Below, piece after piece: positions 48,698 through 60,292 of a DNA stretch of 64,000 nt (the first letter of the stretch is position 1; the number at the start of each line of letters is the position of its first letter). The stretch comes from Cymbidium sinense (lineage: Eukaryota; Streptophyta; Magnoliopsida; Asparagales; Orchidaceae), in assembly GCA_021442155.1 (NCBI GenBank), contig CM038216.1:156101983-156165982 (forward strand), given 5' to 3'. The notes beneath the pieces are model-generated. The model was not told where the DNA came from, did not search any database, and saw nothing but the letters and a program-made list of their open reading frames with translations. Both the position numbers and the translations under genes were made by a program.

Positions 48698-50184
48698 ATT
48701 CCAAGATAGTGAGAAGTTTAAAAGTATATATCTTGAATTTGTAAGAGTTGGTAAATACTATCATTTTTTTAATATTAAATTAATAAATTTTCATATTTAA
48801 ATTGGCCACAAAAAATTTTCTTATAAACTTAATTATATGTTTTGCAAATAAAAATGCTTTCATTTGATGAAAATAATTTTTATTGTATAATGTTATGGTT
48901 CAAATATATTATATAAAAGACATGATTGTTGATATAAGAGATGAGTTTAAAATTTTTGAAAAGTTAAGAAATTTTAGAAATGTTTTAAATAATAAATGCT
49001 AGATTTATAATTCTCATGAGTCGCTTGAAAATAACACTAATATTATGCCACAAGAAACTAATCTTAAGTCGCTATTAAAGTTGATACTATTGCCATCACC
49101 TTCACCTATATCTCCTCCATTTAATTCTAACAACCTTTCTATTACCTTTAATTATTCCTTAATAATTTTAAGTTGTCAATATGTTGCTATGAAAGTTCAA
49201 TAATAAAAATAATACCAAATGTTTTCAAGTTAATCAATTTGGAGGAAGTTGACCACATTTTTTACAAGTGGTATCACATAATAAACTCTCTATCGCTACA
49301 TATACTCCAAAACCTATTACATGCCACTTCACTCTTCAAAGAAGAGTTCTTTAAGGTCAAAGAGAATTGATGTTGCACAAAGTGTCAATGCAAGGAGAAA
49401 TGGCCCCACTATAAGTGCTCAAGCAAGAAAAGTTGAAGCAAAGCATTGAGGTCCAATCACAAAGAGAAGAATGAAGATCTTAACTTAATAAATATTATTT
49501 TATTTTAATTATGTAAACATAGTGTGAAATAATATATTTTTGTTATGTGTCCGAGTGCCAATTGTTATAGCTTTAACATTTAAATTTCAAAATTCAAAAG
49601 CATAGAATTTTGGAATTTGATCATCAAATATATTGGGAGATTATTTAAATTAATGGAACTATAATAATTTGCATCAAATAATTATAAAATCAATAATTTG
49701 TGGCTAATCAAGAGAGAATTAAGTGGTTTGGGTGGTTATATCAGGATAGTTTTTGGTAGTTGCAAGCATGGGCCTTCCATCCTTTATTTGAAATTTTCAA
49801 TCTATCTTGTGTGGACTTATAGTATGTTATATCTATGTGGAATGAAATCTTATGGTTAATTTCTACTAAAGAAAAATAGTGGAAAAATCTATTGTTGGAG
49901 GCTTGGTGGCACCCAAAGTGAGATTAGGTGATCTTCTCTTGTGAATCAATTTGTGAGTGATTCAAATTTTTTGTGTTTATTTTATATATGTTATTATGCT
50001 TTTTCTGCTTCCATATTTTCTAAATTAAAAAAATTAAAAAATTCTCCATTAAATCCTCTCGATTAAACTATAATTCCATCCCTGGTGTTTTTGGCCAAGG
50101 ACTTGAAATACTACATCTAGTCTACTTTTAAATAGTGTTTAGTGGCATTAAACCCCATCTAAAACTCTTAGAAAACTCCTAATT

Positions 50185-50600
50185 TTTACTAGAAACATCA
50201 GATTTTCACTTGCAAGAATCTATAATAATTTTTCTTTAGAATAAGTCCACTTTCTAAAACCCTAAACCCAATTCTAAAAGAAAATCTTGAAAAAGATCTA
50301 AACTCTCTTTAAAAATTTTAAAATTTATAAATTTAGAAGTTGACACATTCTACTATCATTTCCAATTTATTTTGAGTCATGGGGTGGTCTATCTTTGTTA
50401 TAAGAATTCTTAGATGGAGACATTATAAAATTTACATGGACTATTTCTTTGTTATGGTCAACAACTCTAGTGACTTATACCTTAAATGCACTTCAAGTAA
50501 TAGCATCCAAACCAAATGTTACTCTTCTAAGCCTGTTGGAGAAGCACCCAATACAATTTAGTTTAGTCCAAGTTATCCAACTTGAGGCAACATTAGGGAT
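50185..50600 (+). repeat. Putative 3' LTR
   Basis: Second copy of the 48250-48680 repeat. It carries an uninterrupted 78-codon frame (50449-50685) with a basic stretch (IRRRRKKYRPHNASKKKK). The aligned frame in the first copy keeps TLNALQV-ASKP but has a stop soon after. I do not recognise a family. Confidence 0.5.
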
Positions 50601-51326
50601 AAGCATAAGAAGAAGAAGAAAAAAATACAGGCCACATAATGCTTCCAAGAAGAAGAAGCTAATACCTTTAACCCATGATAGATGAGAGAGGTCATGTAAG
50701 TGTGGATGGATAAATTTGTGGTGAAAGAGCATCTACACAAAGTGATCCCAAAGATGTAATGACAATAGCTATACATGTTGCTAGACAAAACATAAGAAGG
50801 GGAAAATAGGTGTCATCTTGAGGATGTTAAACCAAGCACTTATAGAGAGAAAACCCAATATTTTTTTCTTTGCTTTAAAAAAAAGTGTCTAATGAACTAG
50901 CATTGCTAACCATCTAGAAGAAACAAACTAGACAATAATTTCTTAGTGCATATGTGTCAGACCTAGTGCCTTAGTGTCGACACCTATATATTGCTAGATT
51001 TGCTAATTTTTAACTAGTTTGCATTTGATGCATAGGTTCCAAACCTAGGGCCTTAACATTGACCACCTAGGGATTGACATTTTTATTATTTTATGCAAGA
51101 AAAAGAGTATGAAACAATGTGATTCTTGGAGATGGACTAGGGAAAAATTATTAAGATGCTTTTGGGGTAAGAAGCTAAGGAGATAAAGATAAAACTTCAA
51201 ATCAAGATGTGATCCACCTAATTCCCTAGAGAGCTTATAAATAAATGATCGCTCAAAAAAATATCATTTTGGAAACACTCCATCATGTTTATTAAGATGG
51301 GTATGAGTATGTTTTTCATGAGACAT

Positions 51327-51328
<2 letters not shown>
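50601..51328. other. AT-rich intergenic DNA
   Basis: Nothing recognised except short 'gtgcctta/ggccttaac' words near 50960-51070 that recall the GC-richer word regions further right. Confidence 0.4.
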
Positions 51329-51408
<80 letters not shown>

Positions 51409-51426
51409 CATATATATATATATATA

Positions 51427-51463
<37 letters not shown>
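51329..51463 (+). repeat. (TA)n microsatellite, interrupted
   Basis: About 135 bp of TA repeat interrupted by gca at 51408-51410 and c at 51428. The long Ile-Tyr frames read from it are artefacts. Confidence 0.97.
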
Positions 51464-51467
<4 letters not shown>

Positions 51468-51798
51468 CCAAATTTCTAATAATAGATTTTATGAGATTTA
51501 CTCCACTTCCAATGCAAGTATTAATATAACTCTTTAGTAAGAGAGAACTCGATTGTTGAAAATAAATATATCTCGGATATGAATTGATGGCCGTAGTGTG
51601 TGGTATGACATAAATGATTATCTAAAAGAAATAGAAAAATAGTCTCGATCAAGATTTCATAATTCGGTCATCTCGAGAATACATTATTCCAGTCTACCAA
51701 CATTAGAAGGCTAGTTGTAATGTCCAGTGAGTCTGCTTAGTAGCCATGGGTTGCCACATTTTAGATGTATTGAGTAGACCAAAGTTTTAATATAGGGG
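51464..51798. other. Intergenic DNA
   Basis: No recognisable feature. Confidence 0.4.
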
Positions 51799-51997
51799 TG
51801 TTCACATGATGAACATATAGATATGATTTGCATCCCTTTAGAATGTTATATTTATTTAGATTGTTTGCATAAGAAACTTATAGGTTGGACTTACATCCCT
51901 TTGGAATGCTTGTAGGGTGTTTGCATGACAAACAGATAGATTGGACTTACATCCCTTGGAATGCCATTTTTTTTGATTGTTCACAAGATGAATATTA
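51799..51997 (+). repeat. ~60-bp minisatellite, about 3.3 units
   Basis: Units start near 51799, 51862, 51919 and 51978. Each has ttgcat-aga-aaac (or ttcacatgatgaac), a gat-ggacttacatcccttt core and a ggaatg word. The last unit is partial. Confidence 0.8.
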
Positions 51998-51999
51998 AT

Positions 52000-52560
52000 T
52001 TGTGGTTCGAGAGGTAGTGCTAGAAACATGGCTCCTAGGCGCTATTAAAATGGTGCCTTGATGCTTAATTATTAACACCTGTAGCATTATAAGGTAGGAA
52101 TTCATGTCTTATAACCTTAGGTTCGGCATTAAGGTGCTATAGGCTCTACAATGCTTAAAATGAGATTGGAATAATTTGATCAGGTTGACTAGTGGACAAG
52201 TGCCAAAGCACAAACAATATGACATCACAGCACCAGTCAAAGGTCTATTCAGAAAAGCTGGCAGATGGAAATACACTTTAAATGAAAAATGACAAACTTT
52301 TTGGTAAGTGTTGTGGCACTGTGCTAGAGCACTGTGATGCTACATCAATGTCTAACATACTTTTCAATTATGGTATGCTACAAAATTAATTATAATAAAT
52401 TATAATAAATAGTAAATAATACTCTTTTTAATCAACACAGTAACCATTTTGACTAGATGACAAGTGCTTTGGCAACACATGTAGAGCACGACAGCGCTGG
52501 TCCTAAATCTCAGAAATCAAAGGCTAACGCCTCGACATTGTTAATGTAGCATTACGATGC
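52000..52560. repeat. GC-richer word region upstream of transposon relic
   Basis: Recurring words such as aggtgcta, gcactgtgatgcta, gtgccttgatgc and agcacgacagcgctgg sit just upstream of a TATA box and a transposon protein relic. It may be an LTR or leader of that element. No frame is intact. Confidence 0.4.
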
Positions 52561-52571
52561 TAGATCTAGTC

Positions 52572-52579
52572 TATAAATA
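52572..52579 (+). promoter_or_regulatory. TATA box (TATAAATA)
   Basis: tctaTAAATAggactcc is a textbook plant TATA box. It lies about 100 bp before an ATG (52674) that begins a Lys/Arg-rich stretch and the relic protein below. It is the best positioned core promoter in the window. Confidence 0.55.
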
Positions 52580-52673
52580 GGACTCCTATGCTATGAATTT
52601 TTTGATTCTAAATCCTTGGTTCTTTTTGGAAATCCTTCTCTCTTAGCTTGTATTTTACTTTAGAAAAGTTAAC

Positions 52674-53790
52674 ATGCCAAAAATAAACAAGGGAAAGAAG
52701 AGGCGCTATTGATGTCGATTTATTAGTGTAGAGGTGGAAGAATGATACCACCACGCTCTCCTATACAAACATCTCATCCTGGAGAGAGGAACTTCTTTAA
52801 TCCAATACAGAGCATGGAGAGGATTATCAATGAATGAGGCTGTGAGAAGTTGGCCTATGATAACAACCCCGACGTCATTCCCGTGGTGTGAGAATTCTTT
52901 GCCAACATGAAGGAGCACCCGGATAATCAAGTTTTCATCATGGGAAAACTAGTAAGTTTTGATAGTAGTACTATTAATGCATATTTTAATTTACAATATA
53001 TAGTATAGAATCAATATCTCTTCTTTTATAATGATCATCCCGATTTGATGAAATCTTTAATTTTCTCGCTGCTAGAAATTCTAATGCTCAATGGAAAAGG
53101 CCGAAGGATAAAATTATTAATTTTTCTACTACTATCCTTATGCCAAGGCCGAACCTTGACATTATTTCATTTTTGCTAAGTTAATGCCCATTGGAAATAT
53201 CAGTGAGGTGACTAGGGCTGAGCCATTTTTTTTTGCAATTCAAAGGGCTTTACTATGAATATAGAGGATTATTTATAATTTTATTTGTAATATACTTAAG
53301 GGTAACACTATCATTTGGTACAATCATCATTATTTAGTTTATTCTTTGTGTGTTATTGCAGATGCATAAGGGGAGTCAGATGAAGAAATCTTCATACAAA
53401 AGACTCCCCTGACTAAGAGAGTAATTGAAGGATTTGGCTAAAGGACTGTGGTAGGAGAAAGTTTGCATGCTCTTCAGTCCAGATCCAATCCTCTAAGACC
53501 TTAAATGAGTAGCTCCAAGAAATTGGAGGACAAGTCCCAAATTTAAGAAAAATGGCTGAGGAAACCAATCAATAGTAGCAAAAATTAGGGAGGAAATTTG
53601 ATCACCACATGGTTTCGGCTGTAGCATTTTCATACATGGCTAAGTTTAACTAAACACTTGTTCATATGTTTGAAAATTGCAACTTTTATGCAGTCCCAAG
53701 TCAGGCTTCTTTTCCTATGGCACCTTAGTATCACCCTTATGTAAGTACCCTGCCGGAGCTGGAAGAAGAAGAGGAGTAGAATGACAGTGA
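52674..53790 (+). pseudogene. Plant transposon protein relic (PF20167-like)
   Basis: Broken gene of a plant-specific transposon protein family that I associate with the Pfam 'putative plant transposon protein' domain (from memory). The first ATG (52674) gives MPKINKGKKRRY and then a stop. The recognisable domain is spread over frames. Around 52805-52990 it reads MERIINE, stop, GCEKLAYDNNPDVIPVV, stop, EFFANMKEHPDNQVFIMGK, LVSFDSSTINAYF, matching the family order 'E-GW, P-V--EFYAN, V-VRGK-V-FS---IN'. Then in another frame RPKDKIINFSTTILM (~53100) and in a third LMPIGNISEVT (~53185), the usual 'LMPT-H-SEVT' segment. At least five stops and two frame changes are visible. The family's function is unknown to me. 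A TATA box and word-repeat region precede it. Confidence 0.75.
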
Positions 53791-53989
53791 ATACAGTTAT
53801 TAGTTTTCTCATTATTCTTTTTTGTTTTGCTTTTTTTCTTTCATTCTTCTTTTTTTATTTATTATAAAAAACTCATTGTAATAAATTTTTGATGTTAGTA
53901 AAGATGTTCTTTCATTACTTTTCTTTTTGTGTTTGTCTCTATGAAATGTTTTAGGATATAAAAACTTAATAATAAACATTTTTAGTTAA
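53791..53989. other. T-rich spacer
   Basis: T-rich tract (ttttgctttttttctttc) after the relic; nothing else seen. Confidence 0.4.
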
Positions 53990-55145
53990 AAAATGAACAA
54001 GTTGAGGGCTCAACGCCTCTGCTATAAAATCAGCATCTTAGCACTATTAAGCTGAAAGATATAAGTTCAATACATGAGAATGCAGCCACGCTACATGGGT
54101 AGTGTTATGGTGCTATATGTGACTTGGACTTAATATTAAAGAGATCAGCTGAGTGCCTAAGGTTTAATTTCTCGAGAGTGCAACACTCTCGATATCAGGG
54201 CCATGACACTGTTAGATGAGTATCAAATTTTAATTTTTCTAAGAGTTCAATACCTCAGTGTTGGTACATAAGTGCCTCGACGCTATGAAATGCATGCCTA
54301 AGGGTTCAAGATTGTCGAGAGTGTTGCAACTCGCCGTTAAGTGAGTGCTTAAGGTTCAAAATTCTTGAGAGTGACGTGCCTCGTCGTCTGAGCTGTAGCA
54401 CCTTCATGTTGTTTCTTCAATGCCTAAGATTTAATACTTTCGTGGTAATTTGACTTTTCAACGGCATAATGCCTTAACAATGCTAGGTTACACAATTTTT
54501 AGTGCATTAATGCACTTTAACCTTGCCCCGGATCTAAGATTAATGATGGGAGAACTTCATTTCACATCTGAACCAAGTTAGACGGCGAATAGATTCCAAG
54601 ATTTAGTGCCTCGACACTGGAAAAATAATGTTACGGCGCTGCACTTAAGAGGTTTCTTGATTTTGTAACTCGATAGGGTAGCATTGAGGTGCTAGATATT
54701 TGGTGTCTCGGCGCAATGTGGTGGAGCATCAAATACTTCATTCTCGAGAGCTTAGCACCTCAGCATTGGGAGTTAGCATCACAACGTCACGAAGCATAAT
54801 CTGTATTTTTTAGACCAGATTCTTCTAGAATTAATAATTTTTATAAAAATTTGATGGCATAATATTTTAGGCTATATTATATGGCAGTAGTGAAGTACTC
54901 TTCTAGTACTTCTCTTATTTCAAATCACTGGAGAGAGGATTTTTATCTCATGCTGAAACCAAATTTGGCAGCAGAGGCCTTTTAGACTTAAAATTCTTGG
55001 GATTCTTCCGCCTAAAATGTTTATTAACAAAATTGAGTGGTGCTATGCAATTTAAGTGGACAACTGCTCTGGGCAGTTTGTGTTTCTAGATTCTGTAAGA
55101 TGGTGACCGTACCTAGGCGCTGCGATTGCAATGTCATGGCACCCC
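53990..55145. repeat. GC-richer 'cctcg-cgct' word region
   Basis: About 1.1 kb in which short words recur irregularly: cctcgacgct, ctcgagagtg-aac, gtgcctaagg, gcacctcagcattggg, ggcgctgc. The copies are not strictly periodic, but the density is far above the flanks. It follows the transposon relic and resembles 42420-42680, 52000-52560 and 55800-56110. I do not recognise it. Confidence 0.5.
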
Positions 55146-55224
55146 AAGTCTAGATTTTTATTTATTTAATTTTTTATATGCAAATAATAAAAGAAAAGAA
55201 ATATTCTTCAAACCCTCTTAATCT

Positions 55225-55228
<4 letters not shown>

Positions 55229-55304
<76 letters not shown>
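55229..55304 (+). repeat. (TA)n microsatellite
   Basis: 38 perfect TA units. Confidence 0.97.
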
Positions 55305-55306
<2 letters not shown>

Positions 55307-55399
55307 CCTCCTTTGCCACAACCTCACAATTAGATGACATAAAAAAGTTATATTCAAATGCTACTTCATAAAAAATTTGCTAGGCCTTCTCTTCTAAGT

Positions 55400-55700
55400 C
55401 ATATATCTCAAAGAGAGGCTTTGACAAACTTAATGGCCATATTTAGGCAATGCTTATTATGAGGAGGTGCATAATTTTGTCGGGTAGCCTAACCTTGCTT
55501 TTGTTTTGGTGGTGGGAGAATTCTATACTAATGTGATGGAATATGTGGATGAAAAATTCTTCATGAGACATAAACAGGTCCTTTTTAGTGGTAATTGGAA
55601 TAGTGCATTTTATGGTATTTCAAACTTCTCATATGACAAATTCTCTACTTTTATGGAACAAGCTTGAATATGAATTTTTAGAAGTGGGCATGTGATGAAA
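55400..55700 (+). pseudogene. Second plant transposon protein relic fragment
   Basis: A short stretch reads VVGEFYTNVMEYVDEKFF and continues MRHKQVLFSGNWNSAFYG at about 55495-55620. This corresponds to the 'EFYAN ... V--KQV-FS---IN-FYG' segment also seen in the relic at 52674-53790. Upstream the frames are broken (ERL, stop, a frame change near KLNGHI). No downstream 'LMPT-H-SEVT' segment is visible, so the fragment is shorter than the first relic. It could be a second insertion or part of a tandem arrangement of the same element. Confidence 0.6.
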
Positions 55701-55789
55701 TTTTTTTTATATGAACTTGTATGGGCTTTATTGCTAAATTATGAGTCTAGCATGTATTCATCTTAGCATGATTAATCTACAACAACTAT

Positions 55790-56120
55790 CTAAGTGATGC
55801 CACAACACAGAGAGTCACATTGAACTTCATTATTTAGATAGCATAACCATCGATTTTGGGTGAAATTGGTGCTTGGAGCTTAGGAGTCTAGGTGCCATCA
55901 CTAGGCAACTAGATGTCGAATTACATGAACCAAATAGAGAAGCGATGCCTAAGTCCCGACCCTAATGCGTTGTTGCTAGAATCGATTCTTGTAGAAGTTT
56001 AAAAGAAAGAGCCCAATGCTAGACCCATAATTCATGAATGCATGCAACTAGAAAGCACAATACCTAGGTGCTCGATTCTACTTCTTAGGAGCTAGCTTGA
56101 CGACTGTTACAAAATCCTAA
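55790..56120. repeat. GC-richer word region, third block
   Basis: Words such as gatgccacaacac, taggtgccatcac, agcgatgcctaagtcc and acctaggtgctcga resemble the two blocks around the first relic. Their repeated pairing with the relic protein suggests they belong to the same element. Confidence 0.4.
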
Positions 56121-57140
56121 ATTCTCAACAAATTTCTCACCTTTTGGGGACGATTCAAGTCAACCCAATTTAATGATTTTTTTATGCATGAAAGAGGACT
56201 TCTTCACCTATTATTTAGCTCTATTTTTAGATTTTTAAAAGATCCAAAAGAAGAATTTGTGGAAGCTACTTTATGATCTTTAGAGAAGTCAAGAGGAGAG
56301 ATCTCAAGGGCAATGACCAAGGTAGTGAAGAATTGATTCTAACATTTCCATCAGAGTTCTTCATTCATCTTCTCTTTTCATTGTAACAATATTCACAAGA
56401 TTTCAATGATTTTTTTTCTTTCTTTATGAACTAAAGTCCCCTTCTAGGTGTTTAGCTATAAATATGTCGATTTGATTTTAATAAAATTGAAGTTTTATTT
56501 TCTCTTAATATCACATATTTTATTTGATGCTTTCTCATTTATTGATTTGACTTGCCAACTTAAAATAGTTAAAGATTTATATTTGAAATGGAGAGGTAAA
56601 AAATAGACTTGATAGACAACCACGATAATGGATCGTGGGTTCGAGATACCTGCATATAAAAATCCTAGGTATTTGAGAGAAAGGTAGCGACAACTTTGAT
56701 AAAAATCAATTCCCAACTTAATTAAAATTTTGACCATACAAAAAAAAATTAGCCATACAAAAAAATATTGATGAAACATTATCCCTAAGTTTAATCATAT
56801 TGAGATTTCTCACATAAATTCCTGCTCTACTTAATTAGTAGTATTTTTGTTATATTTAAAAATAAATTATAGTTTCTTTTTGTCACGGCACCTCAATTTC
56901 ACCTTCATAATAGTCCATCAACATAATTTTAATAATTGATGCACAATTATTATGGGAGTACACTCACACTTTATTATATAGTGTACTCACATTTTAGTAG
57001 TGTATCATAGATCAATTGGTTAGTGAAAAACTACAATTTATAGAATTAAGTGTCTTAGAGTTAAAGCAAAGAAGAACCTTGGCAAACTAATTATAAAAAA
57101 TTATATATATATTGTGTGTATGAATTTATCATTAAATTAT
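56121..57140. other. AT-rich intergenic DNA
   Basis: No gene recognised. The 94-codon minus frame at 56495-56779 is hydrophobic and low-complexity, without a family match. Confidence 0.4.
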
Positions 57141-57730
57141 CTTTTCATGCATTTACTAGTACTTATTTTGATTCTTACATGCATGCTATGAACCTATTAT
57201 AGATCTCATATGCATACTCATACATATTCAAGAAATCAAAATAAATATAGACTTACAAAATTTATTTATGCATGTTTTTCCAAGTATTACATAAAATAGT
57301 AGGCAAAGTCATGTTGCATATGTATGCTCTTTTATAGGATTCATATAATTTAAATATTCATCTACACACTTCTAGTTTCATAATTTAATTTGTATTGTTT
57401 ACCAATTATACATATATTTATTTTAAATCTTCAAACATTTTTATTTTGCAAGTTCAAATTTACTTGGATACCAAAAATCTAAGAAAATAAATTAATATTT
57501 TATGCTTATCTTCATGAAGGACAATAAAAATAAGTTGGTGATCATTTAAAATAAACATAACTTAAAGATAAGCTACATTAAAAAGTATAATTCAAATCAA
57601 TAGTGTTGAAGGGAATGATAGTTAACAAATATTATCAGTTTTCAACATTTTTCATAACTTCTATGTTGTCCTAGGTTAGTTTAATTTAATATAGATGTTT
57701 AAACCAATGGTTCCAAATGACTATTTCAAA
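57141..57730 (+). repeat. ~600-bp direct repeat, copy 1
   Basis: From cttttcatgcatttactagt to ccaaatgactatttcaaa. It matches 59686-60292 very closely. It ends where the second copy carries on into repeat Z, so it looks like a truncated copy of a longer Z-containing unit. Confidence 0.9.
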
Positions 57731-58446
57731 TGAATGGAAGTTATACTTCATATGAATGGATCAACCCAACCAAAACAAACCAATTGAATAATCAGTTTGA
57801 TGTGATGCAAATCATCTTAGCTTTCATATTTTAATAAAAAGTATCTTAAGTTCAAAAGTTTATATATATATAATATGCGTATGAGCTTACAATCAAATTC
57901 ACTCAAATATCTCCAAAAGATAATCGCTTTAAATTAAAGATAGAGCTTATCATGCAATTGATTTATTCATTCCATCATTTCAAAACATAATGCCTAATTA
58001 AAAATATTGATTAAACTGACATTATGATTCTTAAGGCAATGCTAAAGATGATAGTGCCTCCCATGACAGAAATTATTTTGTGCGAGTTGACGATGATCAT
58101 TCATGATCTAGATTTGATTTTTCTTTTTCTTAATAGTTAGTTGAATTTTTTGCAGATCATCATGTGAAGTTAAATAATAAATTAAATGTGGTGAAAAACT
58201 TGAGGGATTAAAAAAAAATGTCTAACAAAAGAGTTTTCCCCCCTCCATAACCTTTTAAAATGGTTTTATTGTTTGAATTATAACAACTATACATGATCTT
58301 GGTATGATATTTTCAAAAGTTTAAATTTTAATTGAAGTGTGATGTTGGATGGCTCTATTTGTAACATTGATGGGATTGAATTTTCCCCTCAATAACATGC
58401 TAGTAGACTCTTTTTAAGTGTCTTGGACATCTATGTATACTAATTG
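57731..58446. other. AT-rich intergenic DNA
   Basis: No feature recognised between the first direct repeat and the SINE. Confidence 0.4.
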
Positions 58447-58454
58447 AATAATGT

Positions 58455-58575
58455 AAGTCACATTAGCCTAGTGGTTGAGAGCTTTGATTTTTAACCAAGA
58501 TGTCTTGAGTTCAAATCCTTACACATGCGTTGTGAGTGTGAGTTTGCGAATAAATTTGCTCAAATGTCTCAAAAA
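58455..58575 (+). mobile_element. tRNA-derived SINE (tRNA-Lys-like head)
   Basis: Short retroposon copied by reverse transcriptase supplied in trans. The head resembles a tRNA-Lys: an A-box-like TAGCCTAGTGGT at 58464-58475 (11 of 12 to consensus), an anticodon-region ttttTAACCAAGA at about 58488-58500, and a B-box-like AGTTCAAATCC at 58508-58518. These are the internal RNA polymerase III promoter boxes, correctly spaced. A body of ~55 bp (tgtgagtgtgagtttgcg) and a short A-tail follow. It is flanked by the 8-bp direct repeat aataatgt at 58447-58454 and 58576-58583, a target-site duplication. It cannot be a working tRNA gene because there is no acceptor stem and the B box has two changes. Confidence 0.8.
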
Positions 58576-58583
58576 AATAATGT

Positions 58584-59685
58584 TTGTCAAGTTTATGTTT
58601 GTTTAAGGTTATGACTTCACATGTTTTTCACTAATTATTTGAGATGTTAAACCTTTAATTTTATATATTGTTAAACATCACTTTTCTAAGATATTCTGAA
58701 TGAAATGAATAATGTTCTTAAGATTGTTTGTCCCTAGACTTTTTGAATGTGCTAGACAATGTACGCAGCACATATTGAGGGAAGTTTAGACATTTCAATT
58801 TTTCAACTTCAATTGATACATAATTGAAATTAAACTAATATTATTTCATTAAAGCATTATATTTGAAAATAATGAAATTAATGTAGCCAATATTTTTCTT
58901 CTCACTTACATGTAGAAGCAATGGAATCTCTTCAATTGTCCCATAAATATCATAAATATCAACAAGAATGAATAATAGTGCTATTACCTTTGTCATCATC
59001 AATCTTGCATGCGTATAGTAGGTTTCATAATAAACTAAAAGTATTTAAAAATGAATATCTAACAATTTATGTATTAATGGAAGCCTTTTCCACCATATGT
59101 AGTATATAACTTATCTGAACAAAGAGTAAAACTCTAGGATAGTTGTGAGACAATGAAGGGGTGAAGTATTACAAATTTGACCAATAATCTTACATTATTT
59201 AAAAAAAAGCTACTAAATTATAAAACTAAAAAACATTTTACTTTAAAGCCACATTAAAGTTAACACATTTAGAAAGAATTTTGATGTTACATTAGCACTT
59301 TTTTAAAAGAATGGTTATTCATATATAAATAATACTAAGAACAACCTACCTTACATATTTTATTTATTTAAAGTAAAATGGGTTAGTTATAAATGAGTAT
59401 GGATATTACTTAAAATTCATGTAATCTATATATTTAAGAGTAAAAGAAAACTTATATGGTTAAACCTAGTGTTTCATTTATGATGAATGCTTTGCAAAAT
59501 TAAGGATCATTACACATGTTATTTTTTCAAATAGTACAATGACTTTGAATAATTCAAATTTCCTATTTAAAAATAAATATTTATATTGACTTATTACTTA
59601 GTGATTAAAATGTTCATGATTTATGTATCAAGATTGATATCCTTGAAAGTAAAAAATATACATTTATGAAATAGACTAAATAAAA
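58584..59685. other. AT-rich intergenic DNA
   Basis: No gene or repeat recognised. Confidence 0.4.
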
Positions 59686-60292
59686 CTTTTCATGCATTTA
59701 CTAGTACTTATTTTGATTCTTACATGCTATGAACCTATTATAGATCTCATATGCATACTCATACATATTCAAGAAATCAAAATAAATATAGACTTACAAA
59801 ATTTATTTATGCATGTTTTTCCAAGTATTACATAAAATAGTAGGCAAAGTCATGTTGCATATGTATGCTCTTATAGAGGATTCATATAATTTAAATATTC
59901 ATCTACACACTTCTAGTTTCATAATTTAATTTGTATGGTTTACCAATTATACATATATTTATTTTTAAATCACCAAACATTTTTAGTTTGCTCACCCAAG
60001 TCCATAATGTTGTGGATTCAAATCTACTTGGATACCAAAAATCTAAGAAAATAAATTAATATTTTATGCTTATCTTCATGAAGGACAATAAAATAAGTTG
60101 GTGATCATTTATAATAAACATAACTTAAAGATAAGCTACATTAAAAGTATAATTCAAATCAATAGTGTTGAAGGAAATGATAGTTAACAAATATTGTCAG
60201 TTTTCAACATTTTTCATAACTTCTATGTTGTCCTAGGTTAGTTTAATTTAATATAGATGTTTAAACCAATGGTTCCAAATAACTATTTTAAA
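59686..60292 (+). repeat. ~600-bp direct repeat, copy 2
   Basis: Matches 57141-57730, with a small insertion (cacccaagtccataatgttg, near 59994). It overlaps the start of repeat Z copy 2 at 60083. Confidence 0.9.

Larger units (their letters stand above)
48250..50600 (+). mobile_element. Small degenerate LTR retroelement
   Basis: Two diverged direct repeats (about 48250-48680 and 50185-50600) are separated by ~1.5 kb. A primer binding site lies four bases after the CA end of the first repeat. Matching landmarks are ccactttccacaaccctaaa with ccactttctaaaaccctaaa, tggtctatctttgtt, and ttaaatgcacttcaagta. The internal region has no recognisable pol. A cysteine/histidine cluster near 49372-49420 (CCTKCQCKEKWPHYKC) does not fit the standard zinc-knuckle spacing. 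The small size suggests a non-autonomous or internally deleted element. The 3' LTR end is uncertain. Confidence 0.55.

Noticed and set aside
49372..49420. Gag zinc knuckle (CCTKCQCKEKWPHYKC)
   Set aside because: The spacing does not fit CX2CX4HX4C, and the surrounding frame is broken.
51264..51529. Two 67-codon frames across the TA repeat
   Set aside because: Ile-Tyr repeats read from (TA)n on both strands.
56570..56660. A possible tRNA around gtgggttcgagatacc
   Set aside because: The B-box-like word is present, but no A box or cloverleaf stems could be placed upstream.
58455..58530. A tRNA-Lys gene
   Set aside because: The internal boxes are tRNA-like, but there is no pairing acceptor stem or CCA-side stem, and the sequence is followed by a SINE-like body, A-tail and target duplication.
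57141..60292. LTR pair of a 3.1-kb retrotransposon
   Set aside because: No TG...CA ends, no primer binding site after the first repeat and no polypurine tract before the second; the second copy continues into repeat Z.
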